Source: Myxococcales bacterium (GTDB lineage: Bacteria > Myxococcota > UBA727 > VGSZ01). From it: DNA of 64,000 nt. Shown here piece after piece: positions 44,718 through 54,627 of the stretch. Made by a program: the position numbers and the translations under genes. Every line of letters starts with the position of its first letter. The first letter of the stretch is position 1. The notes beneath the pieces are model-generated. The model searched no databases and was not told the DNA's origin. It saw only the letters and a list, made by a program, of their open reading frames with translations. Where the stretch lies: positions 1 to 64,000 of the forward strand of contig JAHFED010000023.1 of the NCBI GenBank assembly GCA_023248635.1, given 5' to 3'.

Positions 44718-47240
44718 TCAGCGCGAGATGGCAACGATTTCGACGATGGCGTCGCCGGCCTTTTTCGGCACGCTAGCGTCGATGCGTCCCTCGATGACCC
44801 AGTCGTCGTCCCCAGCGTCGTCGACCAACACTTGGCGCACCCGGTACTCCCGCTCCGCCGACTTCTCCAGCAGCGTGCGGGTCGGCTTGCGGGCTTCGAC
44901 GCTGAACAAGATGGGATGCCCCTTCTCTTTGGCGAAGGCTTCCGCCGCCGCCTTGAGGGCAGCCGCATCGACGCCGTCGACGTGGGAGGCGGCGTCGTCG
45001 TAGTCGCCTTGGGCCAGGGCTTTGACCAGCAGGTGCAGCTCGGCGCGCACGCGCAGCGCAAAGGCCCGGGGGTTGGCATCGATGTCCAGCACGACGACAG
45101 GCTGGTTCACCGACGGCGCCGCCAGCACGCGTCCGCCGCCGGCCAGGGATTCCCATTCCTCAACCAGTGAAGCATCGACCCGCGCGATCAAGGCGCGGAA
45201 ATGGGCCTCGATTTCGTGCAGCGTGTCATTCTTTTTTTCGTCGGGAATGGTCTGACTCAAGGTCTTGTAAAAATCCGACAATGAACGAAGAAGAAGTCCC
45301 TCGATTCTCTCTAGACCGTATTCTTTGATGTATTCGTTAAAGGTCATGAAGCGTTCGAGGACGTCGCGGGCGATGCACTTTGGTCGAATGTTCTCGCCGA
45401 CCCAGGGGTGTTTGGTCTTGAACTCATTGAAGGTTTGATAGATGAAATCTTCGAGAGGTTTTGGCCAGGTGATCTTCTCCAGCTCGGCCATGCGCTCGTC
45501 GTATTCCATGCCCTGGGCCTTCATCTCGGCCAGCGCCGCGGTCTTCTCTTTGTCCTGCAAGCGCAAGAGAATGGCCTTGGGGTTTTCGAGGATGCTCTCG
45601 ACCAGCGTGACCACATCCAGAGCCCAGGTCTCGCGAGCGGGATCGATGACGTCGAGGGTCTCGAGCAAGTAGAGCGACAAGGTCTGGTGCAGCGAGAAAT
45701 CGATCTGCAGGCCGGCGCGGACGACGACGCGGTTGCGCGGCTCGCCGTCGACCTCTCTTTTGACGACGTCGACGATGCCGGCTTCGCGCAGCGATTGAAA
45801 GAGCTGCCGCGCGCGCACCAGGTGCTTCACCTTGTTGTTTGCGTTCTCGTGGTTGCGGGCCACGAGGTCGACCAGACGTCGGTAGCCACCGCCATCTTCT
45901 TTCTGCAGCAGCTGCAGCAAGATCCCGTGCGAGATCTGGAAGCGCGAATGCAAGGGCTCCGGCGGCTTCGAAGTCAAACGCGTGAAGGTCCCTTGGTCCC
46001 AGGCGACGAAGCCAGGCTCGGGCTGCTTCTTCTGCGGCTTCTTCTTCGACTCCCCAGAGGCATATTTCGCTTCTGCCCTCTTGTTCTCGACGATGTGCTC
46101 GGGGGCTTGCACCACGACCCAGCCGCGGTCGTCGAAGCCCTTGCGTCCGGCGCGTCCCGCGATCTGCAAGAAGTCTCTGACCGCCAAAATGCCGGTGTTT
46201 TCACCATCGAATTTTGCCAGCTTGGTGAAGAGCACGGTGCGGATCGGAATGTTGACGCCCACGCCGAGGGTGTCGGTGCCGCAGATGACCTTGAGCAGGC
46301 CTTCCTGCGCTAGCTGCTCGACGAGCAGCCGGTACTTGGGCAAGAGCCCGGCGTGGTGGATGCCGATGCCGGCGGCGAGGAATTTGCGCACCTCCTTGCC
46401 GTAGGGCGTATCGAATTTTGCGGTCTGCAGAATGGCCCCAATCTTGGCTTTGTCTTCCTTGCTGATGACCGGCGTCGACAACAGCGATTGCGCCTGCTCA
46501 GCGGCTTCGCGCTGCGTAAAGTGGACAATGTATACCGGCGCCCTCCCTGAAATAACCAGCTTGTCAATTGTCTCATGAATAGGTGTTTCGACATATTCGA
46601 AATCCAGCGGAACGGGACGAACTGCCGAATAGACTTCGACGGCGGCGCGCTGGGAATCGCGCTCTAGGGCCTTCATGATTCCGCTCATGTCGCCGAGCGT
46701 CCCAGACATCAAAAGGAATTGAGTATCGGGCATCGTGAGCAAGGGAACCTGCCAAGCCATGCCGCGTTCTTTGTCGCCGTAATAGTGAAACTCATCCATG
46801 ATCACAGCGGCAATGCCGTGGGCGTCTTGCGACAAGGCCAGGTTGGTGAGGATCTCGGCGGTGCAGCACAAGATGGGTGCGTCGCGGTTGATGCTGGCGT
46901 CGCCAGTGAGCATGCCGACGTAGGGGGCGCCGAAGTCCGCGCACAACGAGAAAAACTTCTCGCTCACCAGGGCCTTGATGGGCGCGGTGTAGACGGACTT
47001 TTTTCCCTCGCTCATGGCCTTGAAGTGCAGGCCCAGCGCGACCAACGACTTGCCCGAGCCCGTCGGCGTCGACAGCACCACGTGCTTGCCAGCGAGCAGC
47101 TCGAGCAGCGCGCTCTCCTGGGCCTCGTACAGGGAGAGCCCCTTGGCCGAAACGACCTCGAGAAAAGCAGCGAGAATGGTGTCGCTGTCGGTGGTCCCAG
47201 CCACGGGCAGGAGATCCAGCACGACGGGCGGTGGGCTCAT
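44718..47240 (-). CDS. Ski2-like superfamily II helicase, DUF3516 type
   Basis: An 840-residue RNA/DNA helicase. The ATG at 47240 leaves 41 bases after the preceding gene; the open frame to 47315 overlaps that gene. Walker A is TPTGSGKS at 58-65, the DExH box DEFH at 149-152, MSGTLGD is motif III, and motif VI is QIAGRAGRKG. A Lys-rich insertion (KKKPQKKQPEPG) and a roughly 350-residue C-terminal helical region match the DUF3516 bacterial family related to Ski2/Mtr4. The role is probably RNA unwinding or turnover. It lies downstream of a GAF histidine kinase on the same strand. Confidence 0.9.
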   Translation of the reverse strand: MSPPPVVLDLLPVAGTTDSDTILAAFLEVVSAKGLSLYEAQESALLELLAGKHVVLSTPTGSGKSLVALGLHFKAMSEGKKSVYTAPIKALVSEKFFSLCADFGAPYVGMLTGDASINRDAPILCCTAEILTNLALSQDAHGIAAVIMDEFHYYGDKERGMAWQVPLLTMPDTQFLLMSGTLGDMSGIMKALERDSQRAAVEVYSAVRPVPLDFEYVETPIHETIDKLVISGRAPVYIVHFTQREAAEQAQSLLSTPVISKEDKAKIGAILQTAKFDTPYGKEVRKFLAAGIGIHHAGLLPKYRLLVEQLAQEGLLKVICGTDTLGVGVNIPIRTVLFTKLAKFDGENTGILAVRDFLQIAGRAGRKGFDDRGWVVVQAPEHIVENKRAEAKYASGESKKKPQKKQPEPGFVAWDQGTFTRLTSKPPEPLHSRFQISHGILLQLLQKEDGGGYRRLVDLVARNHENANNKVKHLVRARQLFQSLREAGIVDVVKREVDGEPRNRVVVRAGLQIDFSLHQTLSLYLLETLDVIDPARETWALDVVTLVESILENPKAILLRLQDKEKTAALAEMKAQGMEYDERMAELEKITWPKPLEDFIYQTFNEFKTKHPWVGENIRPKCIARDVLERFMTFNEYIKEYGLERIEGLLLRSLSDFYKTLSQTIPDEKKNDTLHEIEAHFRALIARVDASLVEEWESLAGGGRVLAAPSVNQPVVVLDIDANPRAFALRVRAELHLLVKALAQGDYDDAASHVDGVDAAALKAAAEAFAKEKGHPILFSVEARKPTRTLLEKSAEREYRVRQVLVDDAGDDDWVIEGRIDASVPKKAGDAIVEIVAISR

Positions 47241-47281
47241 GCAGCACCGTCGCCTTTGCGGGGCCGCACAGCAAGGCGCAG

Positions 47282-49090
47282 CTACTGCCGCGGAATGCGA
47301 ATGGTGAAGGTGCACCCCTGCGCCGGAGCGCTGTCGACGACGACGCCGCCGTGGTGCTCCTCGGCGATGCGCTTCACCAGGGCCAAGCCAAGCCCCGTGC
47401 CCTCGGCTTTGCCAAAGGTCGCAAAGGACTCGAACACCCGCGACTCGATCTCAGGCGCCAGGCCAGGACCATCGTCGGCGACGATGAAAACCAGGTCGTC
47501 GCCTTCGTCTTTGATCTGCACGGTGATGGTCCCCTTGGCCTCGCCAATGGCCTCGCGGGCATTTTTGACGAGGTTCACCAAGGCGCGGGTCATCTTGAGG
47601 TCGTCGAGCCGGGCCACGCTGCGGGTGTGGCCGTTGACGACGAGGGTGATGTCGCTCTGGTCCACCAAGCGCCGAAGCGACTCTTCGAGCTCCTCGGTGA
47701 AGCTCTCCAGCCACACCTTGCGCAGCAGAACGGTGCTGTCCCCGCGGGCAAAAGAGAGAAGCTCCTTGATCATGATCGTCATCTGCTCGCAGGACTTGAG
47801 CACGATGTCGCAGCTGCGCTCGCGCTCGGCGCTGTCGTCTTGCGCCGCCAACAGCTGCACATAGCCGGCGATCACCGTCATCGGCGTGCGGAAGTCGTGC
47901 ACGATGCCCGAGAGCATGTGGCCCATGGTCTCCAGCTGCTGCTTGGCCCGCGACTTCTCCTTGCGGTCTTGATCGGCCAGAGCCTGGGTCACTCGAGCAG
48001 CGATCAAGCCCAGGATGCGTTCGTCGTCGTCGGTGAAGGGCGGCGCGCCTTGTTTGCGCAGCACCGTGAGCACGCCGAAGGGCCGCGCCTCGGCCCCACT
48101 GGGCGGCACCAGCGGCAGGGCCAGCAAGGGTCCGGGCGTCAGGCTCGTCGAGCGCGATACCGAACGCGCGTGGCGCAGATCGCCGCCGGCGTCGTCGACG
48201 CGCACCGCCCGCCGTTCCGCCAGCGCCACCCCGGCCAGGCCGGTGTCGGAGGGGATGGCCCGGCTCATCACCTTGTCCTGCCCAATGCCCGCCGCCGCCC
48301 GGAACACCAGCGCCGAGGTGCGCTCGTCTATGAGGGCCACCGAAGCGGCATCGGCAGGCAAGAGCACCTGCGCCCGTTCGACGACGACATCGAGCATCCC
48401 CTGCACCCCATCGGCGGAGAGCAGGGCTTCGTCGACGTCGACCAGGAGATCGAGCTCCGACACACGTCGGGCCAACGCCGCCTTCTGCCGGGCGAGCTCG
48501 TCAAACAACAAGGCCCGCTGCAGGGCCACCGCGATCTCGGCGCCCAGCGCGAGCAGCAGGCGTTCGTCGTCGTCGCTGAACCCGCCCGATCCCTGCTTGT
48601 TCAGGGCTTCGACCACACCTTTGACGACGCCGTCTTTGTCGACGATGGGCACGGCCAGCAGCGTGCGAGTGCGGTAGCCCGTGGCTTCGTCGACGCCGCG
48701 GTGGAAGCGCGCGTCGGACCAGGCGTCGTCGAGGCGCACGGGCTTTCGGGTCACGACGACGGCGCCAGCAATGCCGGTGCCCGGCGGCAGGCGGATCTCT
48801 TCTTCGTGGCCGAGCTGCACGCGCGACCACACCTCACCCGTGTGTTCGTCGACGAGAAAAAGGCTGGCCCGCTCGCTGTCGACCAATTGGCACACGCTGC
48901 GGATGATCGCGGGCAAGAGGGTCTGGAGCTCGACGTTGGCCCCCACGGCCTGGGCGACGTCGTGCATCGCGGCGAGCTGCCGACGGGCCTCGTTCAGCGC
49001 GCGCACGACGGGCTCGTCTGACTTGTCAGCGCTTGCAGCAATGAGCTCGGTCATCTCGCCATCGTACTGCGACTCGTCCCCGGGGAGAGT

Positions 49091-49102
<12 letters not shown>
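47282..49102 (-). CDS. GAF-domain histidine kinase
   Basis: A 606-residue cytoplasmic histidine kinase (alternative ATG at 49054). Two GAF domains cover about 45-185 and 215-370 (the first with RASLFLVDEHTGEVWSRVQL), followed by a coiled linker and HisKA with the phospho-acceptor His in GIVHDFRTPMTVI (about residue 402). The ATPase domain has NLVKNAREA, DDGPGLAP and GTGLGLALV. There is no membrane segment, so it senses an intracellular ligand or redox signal. No response regulator is adjacent. It lies 41 bases upstream of the helicase on the same strand. Confidence 0.92.
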
Positions 49103-49673
<571 letters not shown>

Positions 49674-49705
49674 CATCGGCGGTTCTGCTAACGTCGTGGC
49701 GACCT

Positions 49706-51724
49706 ATGGCTGCCGCGCCTGAAGACGACGACGACGAGCTGCCCCGCGCCTTCGGGAGCTACCTGCTTTTGCAGCAGTTCGCGCGCGGCGGCATGGGCGA
49801 GGTCTTCCTGGCCAAGTCCGGCGGCATCGCCGGCCTCGAGCGCACGTGCGTGCTCAAGAAGCTGCGCTCGGAGCTCACCCGCGATCGCGAATACGTCACG
49901 CGCTTCATCGACGAAGCCCGCGTCGTCGTCACCCTCAGCCACGCCAACATCTGCAACGTCTTCGACGTCGGCCGCGTCGTGCGCACCACGCTGCAAGGGG
50001 ACCTCGAGGAGTACTACCTCGCGATGGACTACGTCTCGGGTCGCGACCTGCGCACACTGCTAGACCGTTGCAAGCAGGCGCAACGGACGACGCCGACAGC
50101 GGTGACTTTGCATTTGGTGTGCGAGACCTTGCAGGCCCTCGACTACGCGCACCGGCGAAGACATCCAAGCACAGGCGAGCCCCTCAACCTGGTGCACCGT
50201 GACGTCAGCCCGCAAAATGTGCTCGTCAGCTACGAAGGGGAGGTGAAGCTCATCGACTTTGGCCTCGCGGCCTCGAGGCTGAAGGTCGAACGCACCCAAC
50301 CCAACGTTGTCATGGGGAAGATGGCCTACATGGCTCCTGAGCAGGCCCGGGGCGACCCCATCGATGCCCGCGCCGACCTCTTTGCTTGCGGCGTGGTCGC
50401 CTACGAGATGTTGAGCAACGAGCGCTTCTACGAAGGGCTGAGCGCCAACGACATTTGGCAGCGCGCAGGCATTGGTGGCTTCGTTCCCGCCGGCTGGACG
50501 AGCCTGGATCCGCCCTTGGCCGCGATCATCGCGCGAGCCATCGACGCCGATCCTCGACGTCGTTTCTCTTCCTGCGGCGAGCTGCGCGAAGCCTTGCTCA
50601 GCTATTCCCACGAGCGCTGGCCGGGGGTCGGCGAAAGGTCCCTGCGTGGGCTGATGGAGGAGCTCTTCGTCGACGAGATCGCCCGCGAGCACGCAAACCT
50701 GGCCAGGTTCGGCAGCGTGACCGTCGCCGCCTTCCGCACCGAGCTCGAGGCCAGCGCATCGCATGCGCTCACCCTGGTGCACAGCGATCCCTTGCCGCGG
50801 CCGCGCAGCCAGGACCGGCACGCCACGACGGCGGCGTCCAGCGACGACGCGACACCCCGGTCGACGCCGCGTCCCAGCAGCGAAGCCACGCCGGTCGACA
50901 CCGCGGTGCCGCCGCTGAAGGGGGTCGGTGTCGATGACGCCAGGTCGCGCAACCCCCTGCGTCCTGCCGCCCCTCGCGACGACAAAACCCTCGTCACCAC
51001 CCGGTTCCCCGAAGCCGGCAACGAGCTGACCCAGCTCGTCGAGCGCGTCCAAGGTCCCGGCCAGCCCAGCGAGGGCGCCCACGCACGCCGACGACGTCCC
51101 GAAACCAGCCCGCAAGTCCGGGGAGCCATCAACGACGAGAAAACCGCGTTGGTGTCTGCTCGAACGACCTCGATCGACGCCTGGGGCGACCGCAGCCTCT
51201 GGGTCGGCGTGGCGCTCGTGGCCGCCGTCGTCGTCGCTGGCGGGATCGGTGTTGGGCTGGGGCGCCTCCGCGAGGGCAACACCGATCCACCTTTGGCCAT
51301 GGTCGCTGCACCCGCCGACGCCATCCAGATAGGGCCATCGGAGACGAAGCCCAAGAGAGTGCAGGTGCCGCCGCAATCCGACGCCGAGACCAAGCTGCTC
51401 GCGGCTCTCTTTGCCGGCGTACGCCACGACAAACCCGCCGCCGAGAAACGAAAAGCCGAACGGCCCGTCCCCAGTTCTTTGCCCCCAGGCCGGGCGGCCA
51501 ATGCTCTGCCCTCAGGCCGGGCGGTCCAAGGCGAGGTCGTCGTCGTCGACGCCGGGGCCGAAGCGATCGTCGACAACAAGCTCTTGCAGGCGGTCATGAG
51601 GAGCAAGGGCCCCTGCGCAGTCGACCTCATCAAGAACCGCATGCAGCTCGGCTCCGACGCCCGCACGATTCAGGTGCACAGCCGGAAGATCCTCGAGTGC
51701 GCTCACGTCCTGGGGCTGCGCTGA
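49706..51724 (+). CDS. Transmembrane Ser/Thr protein kinase
   Basis: A 672-residue Hanks-type kinase. The Gly-rich loop is ARGGMGEVF at about 26-34, and K51 is in VLKKLR. HRDVSPQNVLV (the variant of HRDLKPEN typical of myxobacterial kinases), DFGLAA and APEQARG follow, so the catalytic residues are kept. A long Arg/Pro/Thr-rich juxtamembrane region runs from about 355 to 490, then one membrane helix (about 497-518) and a roughly 150-residue extracytoplasmic end with two repeat-encoded stretches (SLPPGRAANALPSGRAVQG). The C-terminus has a conserved-looking Cys pair. The VOC gene begins 29 bases downstream. Confidence 0.92.
   Translation: MAAAPEDDDDELPRAFGSYLLLQQFARGGMGEVFLAKSGGIAGLERTCVLKKLRSELTRDREYVTRFIDEARVVVTLSHANICNVFDVGRVVRTTLQGDLEEYYLAMDYVSGRDLRTLLDRCKQAQRTTPTAVTLHLVCETLQALDYAHRRRHPSTGEPLNLVHRDVSPQNVLVSYEGEVKLIDFGLAASRLKVERTQPNVVMGKMAYMAPEQARGDPIDARADLFACGVVAYEMLSNERFYEGLSANDIWQRAGIGGFVPAGWTSLDPPLAAIIARAIDADPRRRFSSCGELREALLSYSHERWPGVGERSLRGLMEELFVDEIAREHANLARFGSVTVAAFRTELEASASHALTLVHSDPLPRPRSQDRHATTAASSDDATPRSTPRPSSEATPVDTAVPPLKGVGVDDARSRNPLRPAAPRDDKTLVTTRFPEAGNELTQLVERVQGPGQPSEGAHARRRRPETSPQVRGAINDEKTALVSARTTSIDAWGDRSLWVGVALVAAVVVAGGIGVGLGRLREGNTDPPLAMVAAPADAIQIGPSETKPKRVQVPPQSDAETKLLAALFAGVRHDKPAAEKRKAERPVPSSLPPGRAANALPSGRAVQGEVVVVDAGAEAIVDNKLLQAVMRSKGPCAVDLIKNRMQLGSDARTIQVHSRKILECAHVLGLR
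51471..51526. repeat. Palindromic repeat in tandem inside kinase gene
   Basis: CCAGTTCTTTGCCC then CCAGGCCGGGCGGCC (51471-51499), followed by a second copy TGCCCTCAGGCCGGGCGGTC (51507-51526). Both are reverse-complement relatives of the 20-mer at 25430 and 57190. They encode the linker LPPGRAANALPSGRAV. Confidence 0.85.
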
Positions 51725-51753
51725 CGAATGAGCACCTCGAAGAAAGCCTGCTC

Positions 51754-52128
51754 GTGAAACTGCACCACGTCGCCATCCAGGTGCTCGATCTGGCGGTGGC
51801 CCGCGCCTTCTACGTCGACGTCCTCGGACTGGCTGTGGTGCGCACCCAAGATCACGCTTTGTGGGTGCAGGCCGGCGACGCCATCGTGATGTTGGAGAAA
51901 TGCGAGGGGGCCCGCGACGTCGACGGTTGGAGGTCGGCGGCTCCGGGTCCCTTCTGCGTTGCCTTCGCGGTGGAGCCCGAAGCACGTGTGCGGCTGCGAG
52001 AGCGCCTGATCGCAGCCGGCGTCGTCGTCGAACACGAGTCCACCTATACGACCTATGTGCGCGATCCCTTTGGGGCTCGCCTGGGATTCTCCCACCATCC
52101 CCAGCCGCCCTGGGACCAAAGACCATGA
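51754..52128 (+). CDS. VOC/glyoxalase-like protein
   Basis: A 124-residue protein with the two beta-alpha-beta-beta-beta units of the vicinal oxygen chelate fold (LHHVAIQVLDLAVARAFYVD at the start, DPFGARLGF at the end). The GTG at 51754 gives this family-like start. Of the usual metal ligands, the His in LHHVAI and the Glu in VMLEK are present, but the second-half positions (CVAFAV and GARLGF) lack the expected His and Glu, so the metal site is degenerate. It may bind rather than turn over a ligand. It overlaps the next kinase gene by four bases. Confidence 0.78.
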   Translation: MKLHHVAIQVLDLAVARAFYVDVLGLAVVRTQDHALWVQAGDAIVMLEKCEGARDVDGWRSAAPGPFCVAFAVEPEARVRLRERLIAAGVVVEHESTYTTYVRDPFGARLGFSHHPQPPWDQRP

Positions 52129-54077
52129 GCGGTGCCCCCAAAGAGAGCGACGCCCCGGCCATCGACGAGGCTCCCGACACCGGGGCCCAGCGCCTCGCCG
52201 ACGTCGTGCACGAACGGGGCGGACTGCGCCTGGTGTCGCGCTTGGGCCATGGAGGCATGGCCGATCTCTTCCTCGGCGTGCAGATGGGCGAGCAAGGCTT
52301 CGCGCGCCTCGTCGTCGTGAAGAAGATCCGCGCCGAGCGCGAGGGCGGCACCGAGAACCTTCACCTGCTCGGCATGTTCTTCGACGAAGCAAAGACCGTC
52401 GCCGCCCTCAGCCACCCCCACATCGTGAAGGTCTACGACCTGACCCGCACCGATGACGGCGACATCGCCATCGTCATGGAATACGTCGACGGCGAAACCC
52501 TGAGCTACGTCTGGCGGCAGCTCGGCAAGAACCAGATGCCGATGCCGGTGCCCATCGTGCTGAAGCTGATGCTCGACGCCGCCGAAGCCCTCGGAGCAGC
52601 CCACAGCGCGACCTCGCCCGACGGCAAGCCGCTGCAGCTCATCCACCGCGACGTCAGTCCGCAGAACCTGATGCTGGACAAAAACGGCTACCTGAAGGTC
52701 ATCGACTTCGGCATCGCCAAGTCGACGCAGCAGACCGAGATGACGTCGCCGGGCGGCATCAAGGGCAAGCTCAGCTACCTGGCTCCCGAGACCTTCCGCG
52801 TGCGGGACATCGATCCCCGCGTCGACATCTACGGACTGGGGTTGGTGCTCTGGGAGTTGCTCACGCTCAAGCCCGGCATCGACCTGGCCAAAGACGCGCC
52901 GTTGCAAGAGGTGGTCGATCACATCGAGCAGCTGAAGCTCGCGCCGGCTTCGTCTTTACGCGCTGACGTCCCCACCGAGCTCGATGACGTCGTCAAGCAG
53001 GCCACGGCGGCGGACCGCGCCCAGCGCTTTGCCTCGATGGACGATTTCGCCGCCGCCCTGCGCAAGGTCAGCGTGCAAACGGGCGTGAGCAGCGCCGCTG
53101 GCGTGAAGAAGTGGTTCAACGCCACGTTCAGCCACCGCCTCGAGAAGCGCCGGGCCTTCGAAGCCGACGCCTTCGCCCGCGCCGACAAACCGCCGCCCCC
53201 CGCCGGTGCCGCGGCCCTCCCCGTCGTGCGCGTCGAGACCACCGTGCACGCCCAGCGCACCTCGGAGCTGAATCCAAAGCACCCCCTCCCTCCTCTGGCC
53301 CCGCTGAGCGAAGCCGCTCGCGCGCCGACAAGCCAAAACGCGCCGTCGTCGTCGTGGTCGCTCCCGCTGCTCTTCGCCGCCATCGCCTTGTCGTTGGCCG
53401 TCGTGGCCTGGACGCTGCTGCGCGACACACCATCCAAGCAATTCACCGACACGCGAAGCGCTGTCGGTGAATTGTCTACAGGTTCATCGCCTGACGGCGA
53501 TGACATGGGCGCCACGGCTGGCGCCCCGACCCTCGTCGACGCTGGAGCACCGCTTCTCATCGACGCCGGCACCCCGCCGTCGACGTCGTCCAGCGATCCC
53601 ATCGAGCTCGACTTCCTCAAAGACCCCACGCTGCCCGACCCCGTGGGCCCCAAGAAAGTGCGCAAGGCGATCGCGACGACGAACCCGCCGCCGACGAGCG
53701 CTTCGCCCGCACCCGCTGCGATCGTTCCGCTGGCCTTGCCGGCGACGCCTCCCCTGCCGCCCCCGGTGACGGCACCCGCGGCGATCGAAGCGCCCCCCCC
53801 AAGGCCCCTGCCGACCACCAAGGCCGTGTTTTACTCGGGCAACGGCAACTGGACCGGCACCCAGGTGCTGCAAAACGGCTGCAAGAAGTGTCACGCCGTC
53901 GACGTCAAAGCCAAGACGCGGCGCCAATGGGAACGCTTCTTCGAGCGCGACGTCCACGATCGCCACGCCCGGCTCGACGACGTCTTTTCCAGCGGCGAGC
54001 AAGAGCGTGCGCTGCAATCGATCCTGCTGCTCGTCGACGACAAGGCCCACTCCAGCGGTGTCGCCGGCGTGCGCTGA
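52125..54077 (+). CDS. Ser/Thr kinase with C-terminal c-type heme motif
   Basis: A 650-residue protein. The ATG at 52125 overlaps the VOC stop. Kinase domain: Gly-rich loop GHGGMADLF at 41-49, K66, HRDVSPQN at 174-181 and DFG at 194-196, so it is probably active. One membrane helix spans about 410-431. The outer part contains a palindromic repeat (53440-53503) encoding TRSAVGELSTGSSPDGD, then a Pro/Ala linker. The last 80 residues include C586-K-K-C589-H590 in LQNGCKKCHAVDVKAKTRR, the signature of covalent heme attachment, with a cytochrome c-like spacing to the end. A redox, oxygen or heme sensor controlling a cytoplasmic kinase is inferred. No other heme ligand is proven. Confidence 0.9.
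   Translation: MSGAPKESDAPAIDEAPDTGAQRLADVVHERGGLRLVSRLGHGGMADLFLGVQMGEQGFARLVVVKKIRAEREGGTENLHLLGMFFDEAKTVAALSHPHIVKVYDLTRTDDGDIAIVMEYVDGETLSYVWRQLGKNQMPMPVPIVLKLMLDAAEALGAAHSATSPDGKPLQLIHRDVSPQNLMLDKNGYLKVIDFGIAKSTQQTEMTSPGGIKGKLSYLAPETFRVRDIDPRVDIYGLGLVLWELLTLKPGIDLAKDAPLQEVVDHIEQLKLAPASSLRADVPTELDDVVKQATAADRAQRFASMDDFAAALRKVSVQTGVSSAAGVKKWFNATFSHRLEKRRAFEADAFARADKPPPPAGAAALPVVRVETTVHAQRTSELNPKHPLPPLAPLSEAARAPTSQNAPSSSWSLPLLFAAIALSLAVVAWTLLRDTPSKQFTDTRSAVGELSTGSSPDGDDMGATAGAPTLVDAGAPLLIDAGTPPSTSSSDPIELDFLKDPTLPDPVGPKKVRKAIATTNPPPTSASPAPAAIVPLALPATPPLPPPVTAPAAIEAPPPRPLPTTKAVFYSGNGNWTGTQVLQNGCKKCHAVDVKAKTRRQWERFFERDVHDRHARLDDVFSSGEQERALQSILLLVDDKAHSSGVAGVR
53440..53503. repeat. Two palindromes (A and B) inside kinase gene
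   Basis: AATTCACCGACA (53440-53451) pairs with TGTCGGTGAATT (53462-53473) around CGCGAAGCGC. TCATCGCC (53484-53491) pairs with GGCGATGA (53496-53503) around TGAC. The spacer between them matches 44654-44665. They lie in frame just after the membrane helix. Confidence 0.9.
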
Positions 54078-54127
54078 TCAGTCGCGCCGAGTCGCTCCGG
54101 GCCCGCTTCCGCGTCACCGAGAGCGAC

Positions 54128-54625
54128 TCAACGGAGCAGATCCTCAGGACGGTTCAGGTTGCGCAACTGTGTCCCCAACCAGGAAGGACAGGCCAACGTC
54201 GTCGTCGGCGCCGTCTTCAATCGTCTTTCGCCCCGATCGTAGAGCGCGCGCAGCCGCGGCAGGGCACTGCTACGCAGGCACAACGGCAGGGGCTCGCGCT
54301 CGAAGCAAACCCCCTGGGCGTCGACGTCGATCAGCAGCTGCAAGGCCCGCGGTGTGACGAAGGGTTGGTCGACCGCGCACACCAGGTAGCGCTCGGCCCA
54401 CCCAGTGCTCAGCAGGGCGATCAGAGCGGCAAAGGGACCATCGCTCCCGTCGACGACGTCGGCGTCAGCGCCGCCGATCTGCACCACGCGCTCACACACC
54501 AGGCCCAACGCCGCGCGCACGTGATCGCGCATGGGCAGCCCGTCGACGACGACAAAGGCCTTGTCGGTGCCCATGCGGGTCGAGCGCCCGCCGTGGAGAA
54601 GGCCGCCGCAGAGAGAGGCAGACAC
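54128..54625 (-). CDS. mobA: Molybdenum cofactor guanylyltransferase
   Basis: A 165-residue nucleotidyltransferase that adds GMP to molybdopterin. It starts at GTG 54625, two bases after the stop of the Cys-rich lipoprotein gene; the longer open frame is a shadow of that gene. The signature GGLLHGGRSTRMGTDKA (L-x-GG-x-S-x-RMG-x-DK) binds GTP, CAVDQPFV fits the metal-binding D-x-P motif, and the end NLNRPEDL matches the MobA terminus. It is on the short side for the family. The close junction with a lipoprotein gene is probably fortuitous. Confidence 0.88.
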   Translation of the reverse strand: MSASLCGGLLHGGRSTRMGTDKAFVVVDGLPMRDHVRAALGLVCERVVQIGGADADVVDGSDGPFAALIALLSTGWAERYLVCAVDQPFVTPRALQLLIDVDAQGVCFEREPLPLCLRSSALPRLRALYDRGERRLKTAPTTTLACPSWLGTQLRNLNRPEDLLR

Positions 54626-54627
54626 GC

